From Amycolatopsis deserti (lineage in GTDB: Bacteria; Actinomycetota; Actinomycetes; Mycobacteriales; Pseudonocardiaceae), in assembly GCF_014653945.1 (NCBI RefSeq), contig NZ_BNAU01000004.1:574828-638827 (forward strand): 64,000 bases of DNA, given 5' to 3'. Positions within the stretch are counted from its first letter, which is position 1; each line of letters begins with the position of its first letter. Shown in pieces: positions 35,121-43,065 of the stretch. The notes under the pieces were generated by a model. That model was not told the DNA's origin. It saw only the letters and a list, made by a program, of their open reading frames with translations, and made no database searches. Made by a program: the position numbers and the translations under genes.

Positions 35121-37853
35121 ATGGAGCCAAACGCCAACCACGGGGAAGGCGTCCCTGGCCTGTCCGTCGATCACGAACAGCTGATCGACCTGGCGTTGTC
35201 CACCGACCGCGCGGTGATCTGGTCGTTCGCGTTCGAAGGCGACGTCCTGGCCTGGCGCTCCGGTCTGGACCGGCTGCTCGCCCTGCCCGGGGCCCCCGAG
35301 GCCGACGTCCGCAAGACGCTGTCCGAGCTGGTCGAGCCGCTGGTCGTGGCCGCGCGCACCGCGCCGGTCTGGCACGACCTGGAGCTGGAGCAGCCCTACC
35401 GGACCCCGGCAGGCGACGCGCGCTGGCTCCGCTTCCACGCCCGCACGTTCGAGGGCGGGCTGCTCGGCATCGCCACGGACGTGACCGACCGGCACGAGGA
35501 CCGCCGCGAGCTGGCCGACCTCGCCGACCGCTACCGGCTGCTGGTCGAGCTGAGCCCGGACGGGATCGTGGTGCACCAGTACGGCGTGCTGACCTACGCC
35601 AACCCGGCCGGTCTCGGGTTCGTCGGCGCCAAGTCCGTCTCCGAGGTGCTCGGGCGCCCGATCACCGACTTCGTCGATCCGCCGTCGGTGCCGTCGATGC
35701 TGCGCCGGATCGCCGGGCTGAACGAGCCGGGCGCCACGTCCGAGCCGGCGGAGGCGGTGCTGACCAGGCTGGACGGCGGCCAGGTCACCGTCGAGTCGGT
35801 GTCGGTGCGCACCACCTGGGAGGGCAAGCCGGCCTTCCAGGTGATCATGCGTGACATCAGCGCGCAGAAGGCCGCCGAGGCCGCGCTGCGCTACCAGGCC
35901 GCGCTCGTGCAGCACGTCAGCGACGCGATCATCGCCACGGACGCGCGGGGCCGGGTGACCAGCTGGAATCCGGCCGCCGAGACGATCTACGGCTGGCGCG
36001 CCGCGGACGCGCTGGGCCAGGACGTCGGACGGCTGGTCGGGGCGCCGCTCGACCCGGGTGACGTGCTCGCCCACGGCGGCGTCGCGCAGGCCACCCACCG
36101 CGCCGCGGACGGGTCGGCGCTCGCGGTGCGGGTGTCGGCGGCCGAAATGGACGACGGCTACGTGCTGGTGTGCGCGGACGAGACCGCCCGCCGCCGCGCG
36201 GAACGCCAGTTCAGCACGGTCGTCGCGGCGCTCGACGAGGGTGTGCTGGTGATCGGCCCGAACGGACGGGTCATGTCGGCGAACCCGGCGGCCGAGCTCA
36301 TCCTCGGCGCCACCGAGGCGGAGCTGATCGGCGCGCCGCCGGACAACTGGCCGCTCTACGACGAGGACGGGCGGCGGCTCGACCCGTCGGAGTACCCGTC
36401 GGCGCAGCTGCGCCGGGGCGGTGAGCCGCAGCAGGGCCGGGTGATGCGCGCCAAGCGCGCCGACGGCCGGATCGTGTGGCTGTCGGTGTCGTGCCGGGCG
36501 ATGAACCCGGAGGACATGCCGTCGTCGGCGTTCGTGCTGTCGTTCACCGACATCACCGAGCGCAAGGCGATCGGCGAGCGGCTCGCGCACGACGCCACCC
36601 ACGACCCGCTGACCGGCCTGGCCAACCGCACGCTCGTGCTGCAGCGGCTCAACGCGGCCCTGCACGAGGAGGGCTACGGCGCCACCGCGGTGCTGTTCAT
36701 CGACCTGGACAAGTTCAAGGTCATCAACGACTCGCTGGGCCACACGGTCGGCGACCGGGTGCTGCAGATCGCCGGTGAGCGGCTGCGGCACGCGGTGCGC
36801 GCCGGGGACGTGGTGGGCCGCCTCGGCGGTGACGAGTTCGTGGTGATCGCGTTCGGCGTGCACGACGAGTCCGGCGTGCGGGCGCTGACCAACCACATCC
36901 GGGACGCGGTGACCACGCCGATCTCGGTCGACGGCCGCCGCCTGCACGTCGACGCGAGCATCGGGATCGTGCTGACCGGCCCCGGCGATCAGCGCGACGC
37001 CGACGAGCTGCTGCGCGATGCGGACGTGGCGATGTACCACGCGAAGACGCTCGGCCGCGGCCGCTACGAGTTCTTCGACGTCGAGCTGCGGATGCGGATG
37101 CAGCGGCGGCTGCGGCTGGAGCAGGACCTGCGCGACGCCGTCCGGCACGGCCGGCTGTGGGCCGCCTACCAGCCGGTGGTCGACCTGCGCACGGACGAGA
37201 TGGTCGCGGTCGAGGGCCTGCTGCGCTGGACGCACCCGGTGCACGGGCCGATCTCACCGGCGGAGTTCATCCCGCTGGCCGAGGAGAGCGATCTGATCAA
37301 CCTGCTCGGCTCGCACATGCTGCGGGAGACCACGCGCGAGGTCGCCGGGCGGCGCGCGGAGGGCGCCCGGGTCGGGCTGAAGATCAACCTGTCCACCCGC
37401 CAGCTGGACGACCCGGCGCTGGTCCTGGCCGTCGAGGAGGCGCTGGCGGTGACCGGGCTGCCCGCGGAGGCGCTGTGCCTGGAGATCACCGAGAGCGCGT
37501 TGATGCGGGATTCGACGGTCACCAGCAAGACGCTCGCCGCCCTGCGGGACCTCGGCGTGTGCCTGGCGATCGACGACTTCGGCACCGGGTACTCGTCGCT
37601 GGCGCAGCTGCAGCGGCTGACGCTGGACACGTTGAAGATCGACCGGTCCTTCATCACCGGGCTGGGCGAGTCCGGCGACGCCGAGGTGATCGTCACCAGC
37701 ATCATCGCGATGGCCCACGCGGTGCACCTGACCGTCGTCGCCGAGGGCGTGGAGAACGCGAAGCAGCTGGAGATCCTCAAGCGGCTCGGCTGCGACCAGG
37801 CGCAGGGCTACTACCTGGGCAGGCCGCTGCCTGCCGCGGAGCTGTGGTCCTGA
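35121..37853 (+). CDS. PAS-GGDEF-EAL cyclic-di-GMP signalling protein
   Basis: 910 residues from ATG 35121 (ACGGAAG just before). Four PAS-like segments at about 14-128, 135-255, 256-355 and 360-488; GGDEF domain about 490-655 with intact RLGGDEFVV and an RAGD inhibitory site five residues before it; EAL domain about 665-905 with EGLLRW in place of EALLRW and intact DDFGTGYSSL. No membrane segment is seen, so it is a cytoplasmic sensor. Both synthesis and breakdown of c-di-GMP look possible. It overlaps the convergent GlxA-type gene by 43 bases. Confidence 0.94.
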   Translation: MEPNANHGEGVPGLSVDHEQLIDLALSTDRAVIWSFAFEGDVLAWRSGLDRLLALPGAPEADVRKTLSELVEPLVVAARTAPVWHDLELEQPYRTPAGDARWLRFHARTFEGGLLGIATDVTDRHEDRRELADLADRYRLLVELSPDGIVVHQYGVLTYANPAGLGFVGAKSVSEVLGRPITDFVDPPSVPSMLRRIAGLNEPGATSEPAEAVLTRLDGGQVTVESVSVRTTWEGKPAFQVIMRDISAQKAAEAALRYQAALVQHVSDAIIATDARGRVTSWNPAAETIYGWRAADALGQDVGRLVGAPLDPGDVLAHGGVAQATHRAADGSALAVRVSAAEMDDGYVLVCADETARRRAERQFSTVVAALDEGVLVIGPNGRVMSANPAAELILGATEAELIGAPPDNWPLYDEDGRRLDPSEYPSAQLRRGGEPQQGRVMRAKRADGRIVWLSVSCRAMNPEDMPSSAFVLSFTDITERKAIGERLAHDATHDPLTGLANRTLVLQRLNAALHEEGYGATAVLFIDLDKFKVINDSLGHTVGDRVLQIAGERLRHAVRAGDVVGRLGGDEFVVIAFGVHDESGVRALTNHIRDAVTTPISVDGRRLHVDASIGIVLTGPGDQRDADELLRDADVAMYHAKTLGRGRYEFFDVELRMRMQRRLRLEQDLRDAVRHGRLWAAYQPVVDLRTDEMVAVEGLLRWTHPVHGPISPAEFIPLAEESDLINLLGSHMLRETTREVAGRRAEGARVGLKINLSTRQLDDPALVLAVEEALAVTGLPAEALCLEITESALMRDSTVTSKTLAALRDLGVCLAIDDFGTGYSSLAQLQRLTLDTLKIDRSFITGLGESGDAEVIVTSIIAMAHAVHLTVVAEGVENAKQLEILKRLGCDQAQGYYLGRPLPAAELWS

Positions 37854-38842
37854 TCCTCGGCCCGGGTGCCGCGGAAGGTGTAGCGGTAGCCGCTCGGTGA
37901 GACGCCGAGCGCGGCCTGCAGGTGCTGGCGCAGCGATCCGGCGCTGCCGAACCCGGCGTCCTCGGCGACCCGGTCGATCGGCAGGTCGGTTTCCTCGAGC
38001 AGCTGGCGGGCGCGTTCGACGCGCTGCTGGGTGAGCCACTGCCCTGGCGAGAGGCCGACCTCCTCGCGGAAGCGGCGGGTGAAGGTGCGCACGCTCATCG
38101 ACTCGCGCGCGGCGAGCTGGCGCAGCGTCAGCGGCCGGTGCAGGTTCTCCAGCGCCCACGCCCGGGCCTTGCCGGTCGAGGACACCGTCGGCTGCGGCAC
38201 CGGCCGGGGGATGTACTGGGCCTGGCCGCCCTCGCGGTGCGGCGCGACAATCGTGCCGCGCGCGACCTCGTTGGCGACCGCGGCGCCGTGGTCGCGGCGG
38301 ATCATGTGCAGGCACAGGTCGATGCCGGACGCGACACCGGCCGAGGTCAGGATGTTGCCGGATTCGGTGTAGAGGACGTTCGGGTCGACCTGCACGCGCG
38401 GGTACAGCGTGCGCAGGTCGTCGGCGGACTGCCAGTGCGTGGTGGCCGGGCGGCCGTCGAGCAGCCCGGCGGCGGCGAGCACGAAGGCGCCGCTGCAGAT
38501 CGAGGCGATGCGGGTGCCCGGCGCGATGGCGGCGAACGCGTCGGCGAGCGGGCCCTGCAGCGGGCCGCCGGGCTGCGGGCCGTAGTCGTTGTCCGAGGAG
38601 GAGACGACGATCGTGTCGGCCTCGGCGAGGGCGTCCAGGCCGTGCTCGACGTTGACCGTGAAGTCGGTGTCGGTGCGCAGCACGCCGGGGTGGAGGGTGC
38701 AGGTGCGCACCTCGTACAGCAGCTCGCCGTCGGCCCTGGCCTGCCCGAACAGGCGGTGCACGATCCCCAGCTCGATCGGCAGCAGACCGTCGCGGACCAG
38801 CACGGCGACCCGGTGCCGACCGTCGTTCGCGAAAACCGTCAT
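37811..38842 (-). CDS. GlxA-type regulator (DJ-1/PfpI plus AraC)
   Basis: 343 residues starting at MTVFANDGRHRVAVL. The DJ-1/PfpI-like domain has ICSGAFVLAAAGLLDGR with the nucleophile-elbow Cys, and the AraC HTH pair is at about 225-330 (LTLRQLAARESMSVRTFTRR; IDRVAEDAGFGSAGSLRQHL). It is divergent from a flavoprotein oxidoreductase; a 9-bp inverted repeat begins at its own start codon, suggesting autoregulation. Confidence 0.9.
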   Translation of the reverse strand: MTVFANDGRHRVAVLVRDGLLPIELGIVHRLFGQARADGELLYEVRTCTLHPGVLRTDTDFTVNVEHGLDALAEADTIVVSSSDNDYGPQPGGPLQGPLADAFAAIAPGTRIASICSGAFVLAAAGLLDGRPATTHWQSADDLRTLYPRVQVDPNVLYTESGNILTSAGVASGIDLCLHMIRRDHGAAVANEVARGTIVAPHREGGQAQYIPRPVPQPTVSSTGKARAWALENLHRPLTLRQLAARESMSVRTFTRRFREEVGLSPGQWLTQQRVERARQLLEETDLPIDRVAEDAGFGSAGSLRQHLQAALGVSPSGYRYTFRGTRAEDQDHSSAAGSGLPR

Positions 38843-38876
38843 GGCCCGATCCTGACACATGCTGACCATCGGGCCA
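38842..38876. promoter_or_regulatory. Inverted repeat between the GlxA-type regulator and the oxidoreductase
   Basis: TGGCCCGAT (38842-38850) and ATCGGGCCA (38868-38876) are exact complements separated by 17 bases containing two TGAC(A/C)(C/A) half-sites. It overlaps the regulator start codon and lies 37 bases before the divergent gene. Confidence 0.6.
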
Positions 38877-38913
38877 CTCGTCGGCGCGTCCATCCGGGCG
38901 GAGCCTGGAGGTC

Positions 38914-39681
38914 ATGAACGTGTTGTGGATCTTCGCTCACCCCGAGGGACGCTCGCTCAACGCCGCCCTGCGCGACGAGGGCCTGAAGGCGCTGGAGGAG
39001 TTCGGCCACTCCTACCGCGTGTCGGACCTGTACGCGATGAAGTGGAACCCGGTGGTCGACTACGACGACTTCGCCCACGACCCGCGTGAGCGGATGCTGG
39101 TCGCGTCGGCGTCGCACGAGGCGTACGAGTCCGGCCGCCTGCCCGCGGACATCCAGGCCGAGCAGGAGAAGCTCGCCTGGGCGGACGCGATCGTCGTGCA
39201 GTTCCCGATGTGGTGGTACGGGTTGCCGGCGATCCTCAAGGGCTGGTTCGACCGGGTCTTCGTGAAGGGCCTCGGCTACGGGATCGCCGCGCCGGACGGC
39301 ACGGTGCTGCGTTACGGCGACGGCAAGCTCACCGGCAAGCGGGCGATGGTGGTGACGACGATCGGCGCGCGGCCGTCCAGCATCGGGCCGCGCGGTGTCC
39401 ACGGTGAACTGAACGACCTGCTGTTCCCCGTGCACCACGGCACCTTCTGGTACACCGGCATCGCGCCGCTGCCCCCGTTCGCCGTGCTGGGCGCCGACCG
39501 CCTGGACGAGGCCGGGTACGCCGCGGCGGTCGAGGGACTGCGGGACCGGCTCCGCACGCTGGAGACGGCGGAGCCGATCCCGTTCCGCTACCAGAACCGC
39601 GGCGAGTACGACGAGAACCTGGTGCTACGCGCCGATCTCGCGCCGGGCCGGTCGGACCTGGCCGTACACCTGCGCGACTGA
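38914..39681 (+). CDS. NAD(P)H-dependent flavoprotein oxidoreductase (NQO1/KefF-like)
   Basis: 255 residues. A flavodoxin-like fold with VLWIFAHPEGRSLNAAL at the FMN/FAD phosphate site, and VVQFPMWWYGLPAILKGWFD followed by RVFVKGLGYG, typical of the quinone reductase family. It probably reduces quinones or related electrophiles by two electrons. GGAGGT lies directly before the ATG. It overlaps the convergent exporter gene by 57 bases. Confidence 0.9.
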   Translation: MNVLWIFAHPEGRSLNAALRDEGLKALEEFGHSYRVSDLYAMKWNPVVDYDDFAHDPRERMLVASASHEAYESGRLPADIQAEQEKLAWADAIVVQFPMWWYGLPAILKGWFDRVFVKGLGYGIAAPDGTVLRYGDGKLTGKRAMVVTTIGARPSSIGPRGVHGELNDLLFPVHHGTFWYTGIAPLPPFAVLGADRLDEAGYAAAVEGLRDRLRTLETAEPIPFRYQNRGEYDENLVLRADLAPGRSDLAVHLRD

Positions 39682-40767
39682 CACCACCATGAGCAGCGCG
39701 CTGACCACGACCGGCGACCGGAACCCGAGGCCCGCGTCGAGCGCGAGCCCGCCCAGCGCGGGGCCGAGCGTGTTGCCGACGTTGAACGCGGCCGTGGTGA
39801 AGCCGCCGGCCAGCGCGTTGCCCGGGGCCTGGTAGAACACGCGCGCGGTGAGCGCCGGCGCGAGTCCGAAGGCCAGCATCCCTTGCACGAACACGAGAAC
39901 GAGCGTGACGACCGGGCTGGACGCGCTCAGCGCGATCGCGATCCAGCCGACGGTCAGCGCAGTCGTCCCGGTCAGCAGGACGGTGCGGGGCCGGGCGTCG
40001 GCGACGCGCCCGCCGAACACGATCCCGGCGCACGCGCCGACGCCGAACAGCACGAGCGTGGCCGGCACCCACGCCTCGGACAACCCGGCCACCTCGGTGA
40101 CCAGCGGCGCGAGGTAGGTGAACGTGCAGAACGTCGCGCCTTGGACGAGGGCGTTGGTGGCGTAGGTGAGCAGCAGGCGACGACGCAGGAGCGGCCGGAC
40201 GGCGGTCGCCTCGGTGTCCGGTTTGGACACCGGGATGGTGCGCACCACGGCGACGGTCGCGGCCACCGCGAGCGCGGCCACGGCCCAGAACGCGGAGCGC
40301 CAGCCCCACGCCTGGCCGAGCACCGCGCCGCCGGGAACGCCGGCGACGCAGGCCAGCGTCACCCCGCCCATCACCACGGACATCGCGCGGCCCTTGGCGT
40401 CCGACGCGACCAGCGCGACGGCGACCGTGGTGGCCAGCGCCCAGAACCCGGCGTTGGCCAGTGCCGCGAGGATCCGCGTGACGAGCAGGACGGCGTAGCT
40501 GTCGGTGAGCGCACCGAGGACGTGCGCGGCGGCGAACACGACGAGGAACGCGGTGACCGCCCGACATTGCGGCCAGCGCCCGGCGAGGATGGCGAGCAGC
40601 GGCGCGCCGACGATCATCCCGACCGCGAACGCCGAGGTCAGGTAGCCGGCGTCGGCGATCGAGACGTGCAGATCGGTCGCGATGTCCGGGACCAGGCCGG
40701 ACAGCATGAATTCCGAGGTGCTCTGGGCGAAGACGGCGAGCCCGAGCAGGTAGACGGCAAAGGGCAT
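39625..40767 (-). CDS. cmx: Cmx/CmlR-type MFS efflux transporter (probable chloramphenicol exporter)
   Basis: 380 residues with twelve predicted helices. The N-terminus MPFAVYLLGLAVFAQSTSEF followed by MLSGLVPDIA and TSAFAVGMIVGAPLLAI is the Cmx/CmlR hallmark; I recognise this from known chloramphenicol exporters. Drug specificity is inferred. The mRNA leader encodes a 14-residue peptide inside a hairpin whose 3' arm includes the ribosome site (GGGAG, eight bases before ATG), a layout for drug-inducible translation. Confidence 0.88.
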   Translation of the reverse strand: MPFAVYLLGLAVFAQSTSEFMLSGLVPDIATDLHVSIADAGYLTSAFAVGMIVGAPLLAILAGRWPQCRAVTAFLVVFAAAHVLGALTDSYAVLLVTRILAALANAGFWALATTVAVALVASDAKGRAMSVVMGGVTLACVAGVPGGAVLGQAWGWRSAFWAVAALAVAATVAVVRTIPVSKPDTEATAVRPLLRRRLLLTYATNALVQGATFCTFTYLAPLVTEVAGLSEAWVPATLVLFGVGACAGIVFGGRVADARPRTVLLTGTTALTVGWIAIALSASSPVVTLVLVFVQGMLAFGLAPALTARVFYQAPGNALAGGFTTAAFNVGNTLGPALGGLALDAGLGFRSPVVVSALLMVVSVAQVYGQVRPARREIGA

Positions 40768-40776
40768 GACAAAGCT

Positions 40777-40833
40777 CCCGAGTCGGAGAAACAGGGGTCA
40801 GCGGGTGATCCGCTGGCCTCTGTCCGACTCGGG
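40777..40833 (-). promoter_or_regulatory. Attenuator hairpin sequestering the cmx ribosome site
   Basis: In the mRNA, CCCGAGUCGGA (40833-40823) pairs perfectly with UCCGACUCGGG (40787-40777), and an inner stem CAGAGGCCAGCGG / CCGCUGACCCCUG pairs with two mismatches around AUCAC. The last GGG of the outer stem is part of the cmx Shine-Dalgarno GGGAG. Confidence 0.8.
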
Positions 40834-40842
40834 GCTGTTCAC
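40798..40842 (-). CDS. Leader peptide of the cmx exporter (14 residues)
   Basis: A GTG at 40842 opens 14 codons reading MNSPESDRGQRITR and a TGA at 40800-40798. It spans the whole 5' arm and loop of the attenuator hairpin, so a ribosome stalled on it would melt the stem and free the exporter ribosome site. TACTCT lies seven bases before the GTG, so the leader may be translated from a leaderless transcript. Confidence 0.72.
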   Translation of the reverse strand: MNSPESDRGQRITR

Positions 40843-40879
40843 GCTGCGTAGAGTACCGGGCGCCGCCGCGGTGATCGAC

Positions 40880-41818
40880 TCATTTTCCGCCGAACCGGCG
40901 CAGGTCTTCGAGTTCCGCGGTGAGATCGGGCAGTTCTTCGAAGGGCTGGACCTCGACGCTGTTCCCGGTGCGGGTCCAGGTGCCCGCGACGCGGCCGTCG
41001 ACGAGCACCGCCGCCCGGATGATGCCGCCGCCGGGGTGGACGAGCTTGCGGTGTTCGGGGGCGACCGCGTGGTCCCGGGTGCGCCAGCCGAGGAGGTACT
41101 CGTCGAAGGCCGGGATCAGGCGGACGGTGGAGCCGGCTTCCTTGATGTCCACTGTGGTCGGTCGCCAGGCGGGTTTGACGCGGCTGACGGGGATTCCGGA
41201 CCAGGCGGCGAGGTCGGCGGGCTCGGCCGGTTCGTGCGCGGCCCGGTAGCGGGCGACGAGCCGGTCGAGGGCGGTGTCCTCGGGTTCGGTCGGCAGGGGT
41301 GCGCCGAGCCAGTCGCCGGCGTGGACGTAGGTGGGCTTGCCCCGGCGTTCCGGTCCGAGCACGACGAGCCCGTGCGCGGCGGCGAGCATCGCCAGGTGGA
41401 CGGTCGCCTGTCCCTCGGTGCCGGTTCGCTCGCCGAGTTCGGCTTTGGTGAGCGGCCCCTGGCCGTCGAGGGCCTTCGCTGCTTTTGAGCCGTCGGGGTT
41501 GCTGACGCCCAGTTCCGCGAGGCGGCGCAGGGAGTTCGCGGGGTTCGGCTTGACCAGCGGGTACAGCCAGGGCAGGTCGTCGCGGGCGATGAGGTGCAGC
41601 GTGCCGCGCGGACCCCAGCAGCGGACGATCGACCGGTCGTGGCGGGCGTTGTCCAGTTCGGCGGCGGTCAGGCCGGGGACCCGCGCGCGCAGCGCCAGCG
41701 GGAAGGCGGTCGGTTCCTGCGCCTGCACGGCGAGGAGGTGACGTACGGCGTCGACGAGCCCCAGGTTGGCCGGGCGGTCCAGGAGCTGGGCCGCGACCCG
41801 GCGGCGCCGTACGTCCAT
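40880..41818 (-). CDS. Winged-helix DNA-binding protein, AlkZ-like (HTH_42)
   Basis: 312 residues. RCWGPRGTLHLIARDDLPWL is the HTH_42/AlkZ signature, and the PAFDEYLLGWRTRDHAV segment near residue 245 is also typical. Family members include DNA glycosylases that unhook interstrand crosslinks or remove alkylated bases; most actinobacterial copies are uncharacterised. It lies upstream of the cmx leader on the same strand. Confidence 0.87.
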   Translation of the reverse strand: MDVRRRRVAAQLLDRPANLGLVDAVRHLLAVQAQEPTAFPLALRARVPGLTAAELDNARHDRSIVRCWGPRGTLHLIARDDLPWLYPLVKPNPANSLRRLAELGVSNPDGSKAAKALDGQGPLTKAELGERTGTEGQATVHLAMLAAAHGLVVLGPERRGKPTYVHAGDWLGAPLPTEPEDTALDRLVARYRAAHEPAEPADLAAWSGIPVSRVKPAWRPTTVDIKEAGSTVRLIPAFDEYLLGWRTRDHAVAPEHRKLVHPGGGIIRAAVLVDGRVAGTWTRTGNSVEVQPFEELPDLTAELEDLRRFGGK

Positions 41819-41827
41819 CCCGGCAGG

Positions 41828-42250
41828 CTACCGGCGTCGTCGTTCGGCGTTGTCGAACTTCCGCACGGCGAACGCGTAGGCCTCGTCGAGGAGTTTCCGG
41901 GCTTGCGGCCACGTCTCGTCCGGGTTGATGACGCAGACCCAGTGCTGCCCGCCGTACACGGGGTGCGGGAAGAGGACGTCCAGGGCGGTGACGTCGTAGT
42001 CCCCCGGCGGCACGACTTCGGCGAAGCGGTCCCGGGTGAGGCCGATGTTGAGACGGAAGACACCGGGCCGGTCGAGGTTCGAGGTGTTGTCGAACTCGGT
42101 GTCCGAGGTGACGATGGTCGCCCACGGCATCTGACGCTGCGGCGGAAGGTCCCCGCGAGGGTCGTAGATGGCGAAGAGGTCCCCGTTCGCCTCGGCGATC
42201 CGGGTGCTGTCGAAGGTGGCCAGTTCCTGTCGAATGTGCTCGATATCCAC
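41828..42250 (-). CDS. DUF6194 family protein
   Basis: About 140 residues. ATIVTSDTEFDNTSNLDRPG and FRLNIGLTRDRFAEV, then PHPVYGGQHWVCVINP, fit the DUF6194 family of unknown function. I chose GTG 42250 (VDIEHIRQEL), where homology begins; an in-frame TTG at 42268 is possible. It is nine bases from the AlkZ-like gene and probably co-transcribed with it. Confidence 0.8.
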   Translation of the reverse strand: MDIEHIRQELATFDSTRIAEANGDLFAIYDPRGDLPPQRQMPWATIVTSDTEFDNTSNLDRPGVFRLNIGLTRDRFAEVVPPGDYDVTALDVLFPHPVYGGQHWVCVINPDETWPQARKLLDEAYAFAVRKFDNAERRRR

Positions 42251-42360
42251 TGCGCCAAGGAAGCACAATACGGACGATCAATGTGCGGTGCAAGTGATGA
42301 GGATCACAGAATCAGGCCTCCCTCGTCGCGACTTCCTGACCAAGCCGCGGTAGGCGTACG

Positions 42361-42633
42361 ATGTACCCCTATGGGATAGCTTCCGAGCGCGACGTCCCTG
42401 AGTTCCTGGTCACCTACACCCGCGACATGGCCTTGTCGCCGGAGGATCCGGGCGCGATCCTCGACCGGTACTTCGTGCCCGACTTCGTCTACTGCAACGA
42501 CGGCATCGAGATCGACCGGCAGCGGATGGAGGCGGAGATCCACACGTTCGGCCAACTCGCCGCGGACGGCCGCATCCAGCGGATCGACCAACTCAGCCGC
42601 CAGCACCCCTCGGCGCACCCCCACGGACGATGA
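42361..42633 (+). pseudogene. Shortened SnoaL/NTF2-like protein
   Basis: 90 codons. The start DVPEFLVTYTRDMALSPEDP and DRYFVPDFVYCNDGIEIDRQ look like an NTF2/SnoaL-fold N-terminus, and EIHTFGQLAADGRIQRIDQL like its last strand. The central strands expected between DRQRM and EIHTFG are missing, so the protein is about two thirds of normal length. It could be an in-frame deletion remnant. It lies just outside the left edge of the tRNA-Phe element. Confidence 0.5.
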
Positions 42634-42692
42634 CCGCCCGGGCAGCCTGCGAGCCGGCCGGCAGCCGAGACCTCCAACCGGCCCAAGACGTG

Positions 42693-42724
42693 AAAAAACC
42701 GCCCCGATCTGTATCGGAGCGGTT
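42693..42724 (-). terminator. Displaced chromosomal terminator of the tRNA-Phe operon
   Basis: On the minus strand AACCGCTCCGAT-ACAG-ATCGGGGCGG is followed by a run of six T. It lies seven bases beyond the left 33-bp repeat copy, where the tRNA-Phe 3' flank would have been before integration. Confidence 0.8.
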
Positions 42725-42731
42725 CATCGAC

Positions 42732-42764
42732 CGGTGGCCAGGGCCGGGGTCGAACCGGCGACCT
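42732..42764. repeat. Left att repeat (33 bp, tRNA-Phe 3' end copy)
   Basis: The 33 bases are identical to 46064-46096, which form the T-arm and acceptor end of the intact tRNA-Phe gene. A partial tRNA copy like this marks the far end of an element integrated by a tyrosine recombinase. Confidence 0.88.
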
Positions 42765-42786
42765 GGTTGGCAGCGCGGACACATAC

Positions 42787-42802
42787 TCGAACATTCATTC
42801 GA
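42787..42802. promoter_or_regulatory. LexA (SOS)-type box
   Basis: TCGAAC-ATTC-ATTCGA matches the actinobacterial SOS box TCGAAC-N4-GTTCGA in all but one fixed base. It lies 45 bases before the DNA-ligase fragment, suggesting the gene was once damage-inducible. Confidence 0.55.
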
Positions 42803-42846
42803 TTCTGCTGCCGGCGTGGCGGCGCAAGCGGGCTGAGGATGAGGGT

Positions 42847-43065
42847 GTGGCGGTCCTGAAGCCACCGGTCACGCTCGTGGCACCCGTGCTGGAGTCGCCG
42901 CTCCCCGCGCGAGCGCGCCGTCCGGCGGGGCCGGTGGCGTATGAGCCGAAGCTGTACGGCTGGCGCTGCTACACCGTAGAACCAGAGGCCACCGACGCGG
43001 ACGGGAACCACGACGGTCTCGTCGTCAAGGGAAGCCAGGACACGACGTTCGCCCACTCGCCCTAA
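42847..43065 (+). pseudogene. ATP-dependent DNA ligase N-terminal fragment
   Basis: The opening PPVTLVAPVLESPLPARARR and YEPKLYGWRCYT resemble the start of actinobacterial ATP-dependent ligases around motif I (EPKxDGxR). The conserved Asp after the adenylated Lys is Tyr here, and the rest of the enzyme is absent: from about residue 45 the frame reads unrelated sequence to a stop at 43065. GTG start. It is a remnant. Confidence 0.6.

Noticed and set aside
42361..42633. NTF2-like frame as part of the mobile element
   Set aside because: It lies left of the 33-bp repeat and left of the displaced tRNA terminator, so it belongs to the chromosome side.
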